Shown here in pieces: positions 8,608 to 17,756 of a stretch of DNA of 64,000 nt. Location: positions 1 through 64,000 of the forward strand of contig NZ_BKAG01000004.1 in NCBI RefSeq assembly GCF_007992435.1, read 5' to 3'. This stretch comes from Prosthecobacter gellanilyticus (GTDB taxonomy: Bacteria > Verrucomicrobiota > Verrucomicrobiia > Verrucomicrobiales > Verrucomicrobiaceae). Position 1 is the first letter of the stretch. Every line of letters begins with the position of its first letter. A program made the translations under genes and the position numbers. The notes under the pieces were generated by a model. It was not told the origin of the DNA. It saw nothing but the letters and a program-made list of their open reading frames with translations, and searched no databases.

Positions 8608-9603
8608 TCACAGTCCCGCCATGAGCTGCACAAAGCGCAGGCCTTCAACGGTGAGTTTGCCAGTGTTGCTCACCAACCCGCGGGTCTGGTAGTAAAGGGG
8701 AAATTTGCTTTCCTGATACCAGGACACCACGGGAGCGCTGACGGTTTGCGCTGACGGGGTGACGGAGAGTGGGAGACCCCAGCGGTTGCATTTGATCTTC
8801 CAGGAACTGGTGGCGGTGATGCCGCTGGCTAGCCAAGGATACTTCTTCACGATCTCAAGCCGGGCGCTGCCGGGGACGGTGACCTCAAACTGCGGGACGC
8901 TTTGCTTCAACCAGGCTGCAATGGAAGTGACAGGTGTTTTGGCGTGGCTGAGATACAGGGCCTGCAGGTCGAGACCGAGGAGGTTCATGCCGTTGTAGAT
9001 GCCCTGCACATTCGGTGTGTTGAAGCCGGTGCTGTGCCAGAGGTCAAACTGGCTGGAGAGCATGATGTTCAGCTCCACATGCACATGCGCGCGCCGCTGA
9101 TCAATGCCGGCACCGGTGTAGCCCATGCGTGCGATGGGCTGGCCTGCGGCGACCTTCGTGCCGACGGTGACTTTGTATTCCTTCAAATGCGCGTAGAGCG
9201 AGTAGAAGGGACCTTCACCCCAGTTGTGCTGAATGACGATGTAGCTGCCGTAGTTGCTCTTTCCCACAGGGGCGACGTGCACGACTTCACCGGGGAGGAT
9301 GGCGAGCACGTCATCGAGCGGATCACCGCGGCCATCGCGCTTCAGCGGCTTCACATCCATGCCCTCATGAAAGCGTGCATAGGCGATGCCGCCACTCGTG
9401 CGGCGCGGGTCACGCCAGAAGCCGAACTGGCCACCTTCCCACGGGTAACTGACCTGGCCTTCGAAGTTGCGATCGACGAACTGAAAGTAGTCGGGGCCGT
9501 CACCCTTCAGCAGGGCATCATTCGCGGTCGGAAGCTTCAGGTCAAAGACCTGGGCGCTGGACAGCAAGGGGCAGAGAAGGGCGAGAAGCAGAAGGCGGCG
9601 CAT
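8608..9603 (-). CDS. Secreted M23-family metallopeptidase
   Basis: A zinc endopeptidase of the LytM/lysostaphin type, expected to act on peptidoglycan cross-bridges in the periplasm. A signal peptide (MRRLLLLALLCPLLSSAQ) precedes a domain with the zinc motif HEGMD and the later HVHVE, the HxxxD...HxH pattern of M23. Length is 331 residues. I chose the Met at 9603 because it starts a proper signal peptide; the longer frame adds a hydrophilic leader. A C-terminal extension of about 130 residues has no recognisable motif. It lies downstream of the propeller-like gene on the same strand (47 bases), so it could share its transcript. Confidence 0.85.
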   Translation of the reverse strand: MRRLLLLALLCPLLSSAQVFDLKLPTANDALLKGDGPDYFQFVDRNFEGQVSYPWEGGQFGFWRDPRRTSGGIAYARFHEGMDVKPLKRDGRGDPLDDVLAILPGEVVHVAPVGKSNYGSYIVIQHNWGEGPFYSLYAHLKEYKVTVGTKVAAGQPIARMGYTGAGIDQRRAHVHVELNIMLSSQFDLWHSTGFNTPNVQGIYNGMNLLGLDLQALYLSHAKTPVTSIAAWLKQSVPQFEVTVPGSARLEIVKKYPWLASGITATSSWKIKCNRWGLPLSVTPSAQTVSAPVVSWYQESKFPLYYQTRGLVSNTGKLTVEGLRFVQLMAGL

Positions 9604-9650
9604 GAGATCGAGGAAAGTGGCACAGGGTATACGCCTGCGCATCTCTCCCG

Positions 9651-12029
9651 TTACTCATACTTCAATTGTGCCGTAGCCTCGCAATCATCGCTGGCCGTCA
9701 CGCGCAGCCAGCGGGCCTGCACGCTGGGCTCAAAGGTGAGGCTGGTGGGCTCGCCAGGGGAGACCTCGCGGTTCTGGTAGGTGACCCAGACTCCAGTGCC
9801 AGTGAGATCGAGCTCGACGTGGAAGTTTACGGGCGCGTTTTGATCATGGCTCAGGGTGAGGGTGCGCTGGTCATAACCCCACATGAGGTAAGAGTCGCTC
9901 TTCGTGCCGGCTTTGACCTTGGTGTTCTTCCAGGGGCCGCCTTCGCCGCGTGGCTTGCCGAGTTTCCAGAGGTCGTCGATGGCACCGGCCCAGAGGGCGG
10001 CTTTACCATCGTCACTGCGGATGATGTGCTCGCCCGCTTTCGCGTCCGGATTCACACCGCTGATGAGGAAGAGGCCGCGATAGCCGCCGAAGTCGGTGAC
10101 GCGGAGATTGTGCGAGCTGATGGGACGGATCTTGGCAAAGCCGTCCGCATTCTCCGCAGGCAGCTCGAAGAAGGTGCCGCAGGCGCTGAGCATGTCGCGT
10201 TCTGTGGCGACCTCGCGGCAGATGCGCAGGTCACCGGCATTCGTCGGAGCATCGTAGTCCTTGCTGGCCCGTGGCAGGCGCCAGCGGCGGCCGCGATCAT
10301 CGACGATGAGCACACTGGCTTCATCCAGCGTGATGACCTTCTGCGGGATGGCGACCTTGGTTTTCACAAAGGTCTCCGCCTTGGTGTCGTCCACCTTTGC
10401 AAGCTTCAGATCAGCGCCCATCTCATAGTAACCAGCATCAGCGGCGAAGCTGAGCGTGCGCTTGTTTTCACCGCGTGGACGGAAGACGCCGGTGTGTGAT
10501 TTGGCATCACCGATGCGGGCGATGCCGTCAAAGATGGCATCAGCCTCAGTGCCGCGATCATCGCCATTGCTGAGGGTGATGATGACACTGAAGTCCTTGC
10601 AGTCCTTCTCGGCCTTCACGCGCAGCCATTCGTCATCGCTGGTGATCTCGATGCGCTTGGACTCGCCGGTGGTGTGGTCGATGTGCCAGGCGCTGCGATG
10701 CTTCCAACCCGCGATGAGGAAGGGATCTGACTCATCGCCTGCTTTCACGCTGTCATGCAGCCACACAGCGCCGCTGGCATGGGCAGGACCGAGCTTGCTG
10801 GGAGTGTCAGGATTGACGAACCAAAGATTGCTCTGCGACTGGCCGACGCTGTCGATGTGGCCTTTGACCTTGCGCTTGTTGAGGAACTCGGACTTCGCGG
10901 AGTCATCACAACCGAAGACGAGGCGGTCATTCCAGCGGGCGAAATCACCAATGACCTTCATGTAGGCGCTGCGGGCACGGATGCCGCTGGTGTTTGCGGT
11001 GGAGAAGGTTTTCGGGAAGCTCCAGAAAGCGCCATGCATGGTCATGAGCAGGTCTTTTTCACCGATGTCACGGATGCGCGGCCACTCGGTGTTCCAGCCG
11101 TGAGCGCCGTCATAGCTGTGGCTGACTTTCGGCAGGCGGAAGGACTGCCACGTAGAACGAGTTTTCAACTCGTTCTCCTGGGCCCCGGGTTGAAAACCCG
11201 GGCTACGATCCAGCAGCATGAGGATGAGTGATTTCGCATCCCAGCCGATGCTCCACGCCGGGGCGTTCGGATCACTGCCTTCGATGCCGCCGGGGCCGGT
11301 GACTTCGGTAAATTGGTTACGCCGCACAAGCTTCCAGTCACCCTCGCCGGACCATTCGCCGAGCGCGCCACTAGGCGTGGTGGGATCGGTCAGCACGCGC
11401 TTGTCGCGGTCGCCATTGTTCGCGTAGATGACGCGGCCCTGGGAGGTGTAGAGTCCTTTGCCGTGATAACCGGGGAGCTGGGATTCAAGGCTCGAAAGCT
11501 GTGTCTCGATCTTGAAGCCTTTCTTGATGGGGTTGCCATCGCGGATGAAGTTTTTCACCGCGAGGGTCTTCACGTCCACTTCATAGAGACCTTCCTCCAT
11601 GGTGGCGTAATAAATTTTGCCGGAAGGATCCGTGAGATGGCGTGCATTGCCGGTGAGACGGCCGGGCATGCGTGCCGGAGGGATCACGCGAACCTTGCGC
11701 TCGGCATCGATGATGTAGGGCCCGATGAAGAGCTGCTTCGATTCCGGATGGATCATGCGGTTCGCCGGTGTGCCGCCGACGCTTTCCGGGCGCACGACCT
11801 GGGTGAGCTCGGGAGTGACCTCGTAGAGCTTGTCACTTGAGCCGAAAGGAAGATGTGGGCCATAGGTGATGACCCAGAGGCGGTCCGCCCAGGGCACCAC
11901 GGCGCCTGTGCCGCATTCGCCCTCGTCATTGAACATGGCGAGCGATGGGTAGATGCCGCTGATCTGGCGGGGTTCCTCCGCATGAAGAAGAGCGGTGGCA
12001 AGGAGCAGGCTGGTGGTGACTCGGCGCAT
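9651..12029 (-). CDS. Secreted protein, beta-propeller-like, unknown function
   Basis: A 792-residue exported protein (signal peptide MRRVTTSLLLATALLHA). Repeated segments with Asp/Gly turns and W-containing strands (for example DRLWVITYGPHL, KIYYATMEEGLYEVD, GLYTSQGRVIYANNGD) look like blades of a beta-propeller. I recognise no active site. A notable oddity is a REP-like palindrome at 11153-11215, translated in frame as about 20 residues (RSPGFQPGAQENELKTRST), which looks like a repeat inserted into the coding region without breaking it. The gene diverges from the AraC regulator (intergenic about 70 bases), so that regulator may control it. Confidence 0.75.
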   Translation of the reverse strand: MRRVTTSLLLATALLHAEEPRQISGIYPSLAMFNDEGECGTGAVVPWADRLWVITYGPHLPFGSSDKLYEVTPELTQVVRPESVGGTPANRMIHPESKQLFIGPYIIDAERKVRVIPPARMPGRLTGNARHLTDPSGKIYYATMEEGLYEVDVKTLAVKNFIRDGNPIKKGFKIETQLSSLESQLPGYHGKGLYTSQGRVIYANNGDRDKRVLTDPTTPSGALGEWSGEGDWKLVRRNQFTEVTGPGGIEGSDPNAPAWSIGWDAKSLILMLLDRSPGFQPGAQENELKTRSTWQSFRLPKVSHSYDGAHGWNTEWPRIRDIGEKDLLMTMHGAFWSFPKTFSTANTSGIRARSAYMKVIGDFARWNDRLVFGCDDSAKSEFLNKRKVKGHIDSVGQSQSNLWFVNPDTPSKLGPAHASGAVWLHDSVKAGDESDPFLIAGWKHRSAWHIDHTTGESKRIEITSDDEWLRVKAEKDCKDFSVIITLSNGDDRGTEADAIFDGIARIGDAKSHTGVFRPRGENKRTLSFAADAGYYEMGADLKLAKVDDTKAETFVKTKVAIPQKVITLDEASVLIVDDRGRRWRLPRASKDYDAPTNAGDLRICREVATERDMLSACGTFFELPAENADGFAKIRPISSHNLRVTDFGGYRGLFLISGVNPDAKAGEHIIRSDDGKAALWAGAIDDLWKLGKPRGEGGPWKNTKVKAGTKSDSYLMWGYDQRTLTLSHDQNAPVNFHVELDLTGTGVWVTYQNREVSPGEPTSLTFEPSVQARWLRVTASDDCEATAQLKYE
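11153..11215. repeat. REP-like double hairpin inside a coding sequence
   Basis: GTAGAACGAGTTTTC pairs with AACTCGTTC, then CCCGGGTT pairs with AACCCGGG and ends in CTAC. The GTAG...CTAC frame and paired hairpins match the intergenic copy at 36889-36943. It lies within the 9651-12029 gene and keeps the frame open. Confidence 0.75.
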
Positions 12030-12098
12030 CTGACCAGTTCACACAAAAAGGATGCGCCTGGCAAGCCGGGCCGCTTATGCTTGGCGGAAATCGCTTAC

Positions 12099-12977
12099 AT
12101 GAGCCTCTCACTCCTTCCACCCGCTGTCTGGCAGAGCCTGCGCTTTGACTGGCTGTGGGTGTATCGCGGGTGTCCACCGGTGGTGGAGACGTGGTCGGCG
12201 CAGGAGATCACGGTGCCTGCGGGGTGGTTTTATGTGGAGGAGGGCCTGGTGAAGATCCAGGCGGACGGACGTGAGATGGTGGTGAAGCCGGGGCAGAGCT
12301 TTTTCACGGCACCGGGCACGCGGCGGCAGTGGTTCGCAAAAGGGACGAAGCTGACCTCGGTCGGCTTTCGCTGTGAATGGCCGGGTGGGGCGCCGGTTTT
12401 CAAGACGGGGCTGAATGCTGTGCTGAGCCCAACCAAAAGCGCGGCATTGCTCGCTGCCACACAAACTCTTTTCAGGGAGGTGCATGGTCGAAAGAGCGTG
12501 GTGACTTATCGTGAAGGCACTGCGGCGGTTCCACGCGGTGTGGCCGACTGGTGCCGGCATGAGGCGGCCTTTCGTGAGTGGTTCAGTGTGTATGTGCAGA
12601 CCCTGGAAAAGATGGGTGTGACTCCTGAGAACAGCTCGGCGGAAGACCGGCGGCTGGATTCGATGCTGAAGGCATTGAGCGAATGGCCTCTGGATGAGCC
12701 GCTGAAGCTCGGCCAGTTAACCGCTGGCATGAAACTGAGCGAGCGACGGGTGCATGATTTGTTGCGTTCACGGTTAGGTATGACAGCGCAGGTTTGGATG
12801 GAGCGGCGCAGGCTCGAAGTGGCTCGTCAACGTCTCGCAGGAGAAGACACAGCGCTGAAGGAGATCGCCTTTGCACTGGGCTTCAAGCATCCGCCGCATT
12901 TCACCGCGTGGTTCAAACGTCACACCGGCATGACACCGACGGGGTTCCGCGATGCGGGGGGAGTGAGCGGGGCGTAG
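12099..12977 (+). CDS. AraC-family transcriptional regulator
   Basis: A 292-residue regulator. The N-terminal half is a cupin-like sensor (ITVPAGWFYVEEGLVKIQADGREMVVKPGQSFF). The C-terminal 100 residues carry the two AraC helix-turn-helix motifs, with the family signature in DTALKEIAFALGFKHPPHFTAWFKRHTGMTP. I chose the Met at 12099 because the upstream open frame has no cupin-like content and overlaps the divergent gene. It is divergent from the secreted propeller gene at 12029, its most likely target. The ligand is unknown; a sugar or glycan derivative would fit the surroundings. Confidence 0.88.
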   Translation: MSLSLLPPAVWQSLRFDWLWVYRGCPPVVETWSAQEITVPAGWFYVEEGLVKIQADGREMVVKPGQSFFTAPGTRRQWFAKGTKLTSVGFRCEWPGGAPVFKTGLNAVLSPTKSAALLAATQTLFREVHGRKSVVTYREGTAAVPRGVADWCRHEAAFREWFSVYVQTLEKMGVTPENSSAEDRRLDSMLKALSEWPLDEPLKLGQLTAGMKLSERRVHDLLRSRLGMTAQVWMERRRLEVARQRLAGEDTALKEIAFALGFKHPPHFTAWFKRHTGMTPTGFRDAGGVSGA

Positions 12978-12983
12978 CCGGAT

Positions 12984-13685
12984 TTAGATGCATGAGATCC
13001 AAACATAGACTTTGGTCTTGGTCGGATCAGTGAGGATGTCAAAGAACCAGCCTCTCCTTTCGAGGGAGTAGTGATAACCTCCGACCCATTGACGATAATC
13101 GGGACCTTCGGGTAGTTTCTTGATTGGCCGCAGATACGGCATCTCCTCAGCAGTTATTCTTCCCGCATGCTCCATCTGCATGTCGGCAATCAGCTTTTCC
13201 ACGCTCTCAGAACTGCATTCAAAGTAGTAGTTGATGGCATAGTCGGCATAGCCGCCTCCCCAAAGATGGTATTTTAGACTCGTTGCATCTGCTGGGATCT
13301 TTGCATTTGCGAACTGTTTAAAGCTGCCGCGTGCCGTAGGGGGAGAGGTGAAGAATCCGGCGAGAATGAGCAGAACCACAGCTATCGCAGGTGCCAGTAT
13401 CCATTGGGATCGAAAACGCTTCCACTCAAACACCTCATAAAGGCCCCAGATCACGAAGCTCCATGGCAGGATGAGAATGCTCCCGTAAGAAAGAGTGACG
13501 ATAGTAGCGAAGATAGATCCCGCTAGGAAGCCCTCCAGTGGATTGCTCCATCGAATGGTTTGATCAACGATGATGCTACCTGAACACAGAGCGAAGGAGA
13601 TCAGCAGCAGTTTTCCAAGGCCGAGCCTCTGTGGCGCTGCTTGATGTGAAGACTCTTCAGTCGTCATACGATCTGGTCGAGGCAC
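12984..13685 (-). CDS. Putative membrane protein of unknown function
   Basis: A 233-residue protein with three or four hydrophobic segments in the first 110 residues (around LLLISFALCSGSIIV, GSIFATIVTLSYGSILILPWSFVIWGL and WILAPAIAVVLLILAGFF), then a soluble C-terminal part of about 120 residues. I see no known motif. A GTG start at 13685 directly follows the TGA of the upstream xylF-like gene, suggesting translational coupling; an ATG at 13667 is the alternative start. Its codon use is somewhat lower in GC than its neighbours. It is probably cotranscribed with the binding protein but is not an ABC permease by size or motif. Confidence 0.6.
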   Translation of the reverse strand: MPRPDRMTTEESSHQAAPQRLGLGKLLLISFALCSGSIIVDQTIRWSNPLEGFLAGSIFATIVTLSYGSILILPWSFVIWGLYEVFEWKRFRSQWILAPAIAVVLLILAGFFTSPPTARGSFKQFANAKIPADATSLKYHLWGGGYADYAINYYFECSSESVEKLIADMQMEHAGRITAEEMPYLRPIKKLPEGPDYRQWVGGYHYSLERRGWFFDILTDPTKTKVYVWISCI

Positions 13686-14744
13686 TCACTTCCCAAACAC
13701 ATCAGCCTCTTTGCGGAAGCCATCCTTAACGATGGTCTCGCGGATGTTTTCCTTCGTCACCGAGACGATGTCGAGGAGGACGCTGGGGACTTGGGTCTTG
13801 CCGTTGTCAGTCTCGGCTTTGGCGATGAGGGGCTGGCGTTTGGCGAGCTTCACAGCGAGGTCGGCGGCGCGTTTGGCGAGCTGCGTGAGCGGCTTGTAAA
13901 CGGTCATGGTCTGCGTGCCCGCGACGATGCGCTGGCAGGCGGCGAGATCCGCATCTTGGCCGGTGACGATGACTTTGCCGGAGAGGCCTTCCTCGATCAA
14001 AGCCTGGATGGCTCCGCCAGCGGTGCCGTCGTTGCTGGCGAGGATGGCATCGATGTTCTGGCCGGCCTTGGTGATGGCGGCGTTGGTGATCTTCTTGGCA
14101 TTCTCGGGCTTCCAGTCCTCCGCCCAGTCTTCAAAGACGACCTCGACCTTGCCGGCATCGATGAGCGGCTGGAGGATGTTGTCCTGGCCCTGCTTGAAGA
14201 GCTTGGCGTTGTTATCCGTCTTCGCGCCGTAGATGCGCAGGACGCGCAGCTTGCCACCGGCGGGGATTTTATCGGCGAGGAACTTGGCCTGGAACTCGCC
14301 GACCTTGATGTTGTCGAAGGTGATATAGAGGTCGGGCTCGGCATCGGTGATGAGGCGGTCGTAGGAGAGCACGGGAATGCCCTCTGCGTGGGCCATTTCG
14401 ACGGCGCGGGCCATGGCGGCGCCGTTGTGCGGGATGATGACGAGGGCATCGACCCCGGCGGTGATGAGGCTTTCGACATCGCGAAGCTGGCGGGTGTCGT
14501 CACTGTTCGCGGAGCGGACCTCCACCTGGGCGCCGAGCGCCTGGGCCTGGGCGATGAAGAGGTCGCGGTCGGCGATCCAGCGCTCCTCCTTGAGGGTGTC
14601 CATGCTCAGTCCGATCACGGGTTTGCCGGAGGCTGATCGGCTGCCGCCGCTGCCGTCCGAGGTGCCTTTTCCCCGGGACAAAACGAGGCCGGTGGCGAGG
14701 CTGAGGAGGCAGGAAGCGATGACCAGGACAATGCGGGCATTCAT
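13686..14744 (-). CDS. xylF: Sugar ABC transporter substrate-binding protein, xylose (XylF) type
   Basis: A 352-residue periplasmic-binding protein of the ribose/xylose class (peripla_BP_4). After a signal segment (MNARIVLVIASCLLSLATG) come the typical GLSMDTLKEERW, VDALVIIPHNGAAM, IPVLSYDRLI, DLYITFDN and AILASNDGTAGGAIQAL motifs. These match D-xylose-binding proteins closely. It would bring pentose to an ABC importer, but no permease or ATPase gene is next to it, so it either works with remote partners or serves as a sensor. The start at 14744 was chosen for the signal peptide; the longer open frame overlaps the divergent sigma factor gene. Confidence 0.85.
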   Translation of the reverse strand: MNARIVLVIASCLLSLATGLVLSRGKGTSDGSGGSRSASGKPVIGLSMDTLKEERWIADRDLFIAQAQALGAQVEVRSANSDDTRQLRDVESLITAGVDALVIIPHNGAAMARAVEMAHAEGIPVLSYDRLITDAEPDLYITFDNIKVGEFQAKFLADKIPAGGKLRVLRIYGAKTDNNAKLFKQGQDNILQPLIDAGKVEVVFEDWAEDWKPENAKKITNAAITKAGQNIDAILASNDGTAGGAIQALIEEGLSGKVIVTGQDADLAACQRIVAGTQTMTVYKPLTQLAKRAADLAVKLAKRQPLIAKAETDNGKTQVPSVLLDIVSVTKENIRETIVKDGFRKEADVFGK

Positions 14745-14842
14745 GTTGCGGCACGGTCTAGCCAGCGGCGGGCGGGATGGGAAGCAAAAAGGGTGTCCAA
14801 AGACGGGGTTGACGTGCCTCTCCTTGGCGACGCTCTTTCCGC

Positions 14843-15370
14843 ATGTCTGACTCTGACCGCACAACTGCCTTTCTGGAACTGCTGACCGCCCATGACCGGT
14901 CGCTGTCGCTCTATGTGCACAGCCTGGTGCCGAGAGATGCGGCGGCGGAGGACATTTTGCAGCAGACGAAGATGCTTCTCTGGAAGCATTTTGATGATTT
15001 CCAGCTCGGCACGAACTTCCTGGCCTGGGCGCGGAAAACGGCCTTTCACCAGATCCTGACGCACCGGCGGCACAAAAAGCGGGAGCATCTGCCGCTGGAC
15101 GAGGTGTCCCTGGAAGCCCTGGGCGCGGCGGTGAGCGAGCTGGCGGGGGATGTATCCGCCAAACAAGAAGCGCTGCGTTTCTGCGTGGCGAAGCTGCCGA
15201 AGGAGCACAAGCAGCTGGTGCAACTGCGCTATTACGAGGACCTGGAGATCGAGCAGGTGGCGGACCGCGTGAAGCGGACCGTGGGCGCGGTGTATCGCGC
15301 GCTGAGCCGGGTGCGCATGACGCTGCTGGAATGCGTGGAGCGGCGTGAGATGGCGGAGGGCGCGGCCTAA
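14843..15370 (+). CDS. ECF-type RNA polymerase sigma factor
   Basis: A 175-residue sigma-70-family factor of the short ECF class seen in Planctomycetes and Verrucomicrobia. Region 2 is at about 20-90 (DAAAEDILQQTKMLLWKHFDDF, FLAWARKTAFHQIL). Region 4 is at about 115-165 (LPKEHKQLVQLRYYEDLEIEQVADRVKRTVGAVYRALSRVR). The next gene, 23 bases downstream, encodes a FecR-like membrane protein that is probably its regulator, forming a signalling pair. The divergent xylF-like gene starts about 100 bases upstream. Confidence 0.92.
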   Translation: MSDSDRTTAFLELLTAHDRSLSLYVHSLVPRDAAAEDILQQTKMLLWKHFDDFQLGTNFLAWARKTAFHQILTHRRHKKREHLPLDEVSLEALGAAVSELAGDVSAKQEALRFCVAKLPKEHKQLVQLRYYEDLEIEQVADRVKRTVGAVYRALSRVRMTLLECVERREMAEGAA

Positions 15371-15393
15371 CTATCTTTGAAGGAATACGAGAG

Positions 15394-16833
15394 ATGAAAC
15401 CGAACGAACAATTTCAACTCCTGGAACTCTGGGAACGTGCCCGGAGCGGCGAGATCAGCGAGGCGGAGCAGGCGCACCTGAATGCGCTGATCCGCGATGA
15501 TGCGGAAGCACGCGCGCTGCTGGCGAAAGCCGCGCTGATGGATGCGGAGATGCGTCATGCGGATGAGAGCTTCTTTGCCGAGCCAGCGGAACAGTCGAAG
15601 AATGCTGCGGCCCAACCAACGATGCGGCCGTGGTATTGGCACGCGGTGACGGCTGCGGCTGCTGCCGTGGTGGCGCTGGGTGGTGTGTGGATGATGGATG
15701 ATGCGCCGAAACCGGTGGCGACACTTGCCAAGGCCCGTGCCTGCAAGTGGGGTAACAGCGCGCTGCCGACTCTGGAAGGTGCGCAGCTCACTCCCGGAAC
15801 GCTGGAGTTGCTGGAAGGGATGGCGACGCTGAAGTTTGCCAGCGGTGCTGAGGTAACGCTCGAGGCTCCGGTGAGCATGGAGGTGGTCTCCAACATGGAG
15901 TGCCGTGTGAAGAAGGGCACGGTGGTGGCGGATGTGCCGCCGCAGGCAAAAGGCTTCACCATTCACACGCCGGAGACGAAGGTGGTGGACTGGGGCACGC
16001 GCTTTGGCGTGAGCGCCAGTGAGGATGGCAAGTGCATGGTGCACGTCATCGAAGGTTTGGTGGAAGTGCAGCGCGATGGTGAGAAGGGCAGCAAGGAGCT
16101 GCGTGCCGGCCAACGTGTGGATTATGGAAACTTCCTGGCCACAGCGGTAAATCCGGATGCGGATCGTGATGACCAACCGGAGTCGGGCCGCTGGCTGCCG
16201 GATACCATCCGCGATCTCGGTGATGGCTGGCAGGCGGTGACGACGGCGTATGGCGAGGGTCGTGACTCATGGATCCAGTCTAACAACTCGATCAAGGTCA
16301 CCGGGCATGAGTCCTTTCTGCGTGTGAAGCACACGACCTATGATCTGAAGCTGGACCGCAAGGCTTACATGGCCTTTGACCTGTCCCGCTTCCGTGGGAA
16401 ACCGATCGAGGACGCGGAGTTTGAGATCCAGCTGGAGCCGAGCGAACTAGGCTTTGCCTCGCTGGTGCCGGATGCGACCTTTGCCGTGTATGCGCTGACA
16501 GATGAGTCTCAGGATGCGTGGAATGAAGAGACGCTGAGATGGAACTCGGCGCCGGCGCATGATGATGCGGAGGAGCATCGCATCACCGCTGTGGCCGGCC
16601 AGGCGAAGCGTGTGGGGCAGTTCATCGTGCCGCAGGGGACGACGCGCGGGGCTTACTCCGTGAAGAGTCCGGAACTACTGGAGGTGCTGCGTGCGGACAC
16701 GAACGGGCTGGTGACGCTGATCATCTGCCGTGAGACGAATGAGATGACCCGCAACGGGCTGGCCCATGCCTTTGCCAGCAAGGAGAGCTCTCGCAACGCA
16801 CCTCCGACGCTGCGGGTGAAGGTGGCGAAGTGA
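15394..16833 (+). CDS. FecR-like membrane protein with C-terminal DNRLRE-type domain
   Basis: A 479-residue partner of the preceding sigma factor. The N-terminus (about 1-75) resembles an anti-sigma zinc-finger-less helical domain (LLELWERARSGEISEAEQAHLNALI). One membrane span follows at about 85-100 (AVTAAAAAVVALGGVWMM). A FecR domain runs about 125-245 (LTPGTLELLEGMATLKFASGAEVTLEAP, FTIHTPETKVVDWGTRFGV). The C-terminal part from about 305 matches the pattern of DNRLRE beta domains (KAYMAFDLSRF, DAWNEETLRWNSAP). Signals outside the membrane could be passed to the sigma factor through it. The FecR and sigma pairing is well known in this phylum; the target genes are unknown. Confidence 0.85.
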   Translation: MKPNEQFQLLELWERARSGEISEAEQAHLNALIRDDAEARALLAKAALMDAEMRHADESFFAEPAEQSKNAAAQPTMRPWYWHAVTAAAAAVVALGGVWMMDDAPKPVATLAKARACKWGNSALPTLEGAQLTPGTLELLEGMATLKFASGAEVTLEAPVSMEVVSNMECRVKKGTVVADVPPQAKGFTIHTPETKVVDWGTRFGVSASEDGKCMVHVIEGLVEVQRDGEKGSKELRAGQRVDYGNFLATAVNPDADRDDQPESGRWLPDTIRDLGDGWQAVTTAYGEGRDSWIQSNNSIKVTGHESFLRVKHTTYDLKLDRKAYMAFDLSRFRGKPIEDAEFEIQLEPSELGFASLVPDATFAVYALTDESQDAWNEETLRWNSAPAHDDAEEHRITAVAGQAKRVGQFIVPQGTTRGAYSVKSPELLEVLRADTNGLVTLIICRETNEMTRNGLAHAFASKESSRNAPPTLRVKVAK

Positions 16834-16881
16834 GGGGGTGTGCCGGTGTGATTTTGAAAAAACTCAAAATCGCGCTTGCAC

Positions 16882-16903
16882 GTTTAGACCGATTGGTCTA
16901 AAC
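16882..16903. promoter_or_regulatory. NemR-type operator palindrome upstream of the TetR gene
   Basis: GTTTAGACC-GATT-GGTCTAAAC is a perfect 9-bp inverted repeat with a 4-base centre. The core TAGACC-N4-GGTCTA equals the NemR box known from E. coli. It is 31 bases before the regulator start and probably autoregulatory. Confidence 0.85.
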
Positions 16904-16933
16904 CTCTTTCACACGAACGACAAACCACACCCC

Positions 16934-17536
16934 ATGAACGCCACTGCCAACAATGACACCAAGGAACGCATCCTGGATGCGGCCGTGGGCATCGTGTTGG
17001 AGAAGGGCTTCAGTGGGGTGGGCATCAATGAGATCCTGAAGGCGGTGAATGTGCCGAAAGGTTCCTTTTATCATTGGTTCACGTCCAAGGAGCAGTTTGG
17101 CGTGGAGTTACTGAAGTATTTCGGTGGCAAGGCGCAGGCTTACACCCGCAAGTGGCTGACAAAGACGGACACGATCCCGAACGCCTATGAGCGCTTGGTG
17201 GCCTTCTATGAGGCGCGGCTTTCGATGACTCTGGAGCAGGACTGCCAGCAGGGCTGTCTGGTCAGCAAGCTCACCGCCGAGGTGTCCTCCTGGAGCGATG
17301 CCATGCGCGCCGAGGTGTCCGCTAACTATGACGCTGCCATCTCTCTCCTGCGGCGCGTGATTGAGGAGGGTCAGGCCCAGGGCAGCATCCGGCAGTCACT
17401 GGATGCAGGCCACACCGCCAGCATCATCCATGACGTCTGGCTCGGCGCTTACCTGCGCGGCACTGCCGGAAAGCAGGTGCAGCCGCTCCGTGAAGCTCTT
17501 CAGTTCGTGAAGAGCTATCTCCCCGCCAACCGTTGA
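16934..17536 (+). CDS. nemR: TetR-family repressor, NemR-like
   Basis: A 200-residue TetR regulator. The N-terminal HTH is GFSGVGINEILKAVNVPKGSFYHWFTSKEQFG, and the ligand domain includes CQQGCLVSKLTAEVSSWSDAMR. That segment, with Cys at about 104 and 108, matches the redox-sensing Cys region of E. coli NemR, which senses electrophiles and bleach. Start at ATG 16934, after the operator. An operator-like copy also lies between this gene and the SDR, so the repressor probably controls both. NemR assignment rests on the operator sequence and the Cys segment. Confidence 0.85.
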   Translation: MNATANNDTKERILDAAVGIVLEKGFSGVGINEILKAVNVPKGSFYHWFTSKEQFGVELLKYFGGKAQAYTRKWLTKTDTIPNAYERLVAFYEARLSMTLEQDCQQGCLVSKLTAEVSSWSDAMRAEVSANYDAAISLLRRVIEEGQAQGSIRQSLDAGHTASIIHDVWLGAYLRGTAGKQVQPLREALQFVKSYLPANR

Positions 17537-17554
17537 TTTTTTTTACCCTCATTG

Positions 17555-17569
17555 TAGACGACCGGTCTA
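17555..17569. promoter_or_regulatory. Second NemR-like half-palindromic site upstream of the SDR
   Basis: TAGACGACCGGTCTA resembles TAGACC-N4-GGTCTA but is one base shorter in the left half. Its location before the SDR gene suggests co-regulation. Confidence 0.6.
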
Positions 17570-17589
17570 ATCATTAACTTCCCAATGCC

Positions 17590-17661
17590 ATGACTGCCTC
17601 AAACTTCGCCCTCCTTCTAATCGTCCTGAATGCCATCGCGACGCTGCTGAAGCTGCGCTGA
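17590..17661 (+). CDS. Possible 23-residue hydrophobic micropeptide
   Basis: An ATG at 17590 opens a short frame with the sequence MTASNFALLLIVLNAIATLL (then KLR, stop). It is almost entirely one membrane-length hydrophobic helix and lies just after the second NemR-like site, before the SDR. There is no independent evidence for translation. It could be a leader peptide or chance. Confidence 0.3.
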   Translation: MTASNFALLLIVLNAIATLLKLR

Positions 17662-17756
17662 TCCAGCCCGGCACTTACCCCTTTTCTTCCACCTTGTGGA
17701 GAATCCCCAAAAACAAACCCAAACAGAACCTACATCAACCTAATCAACAGAACGTC

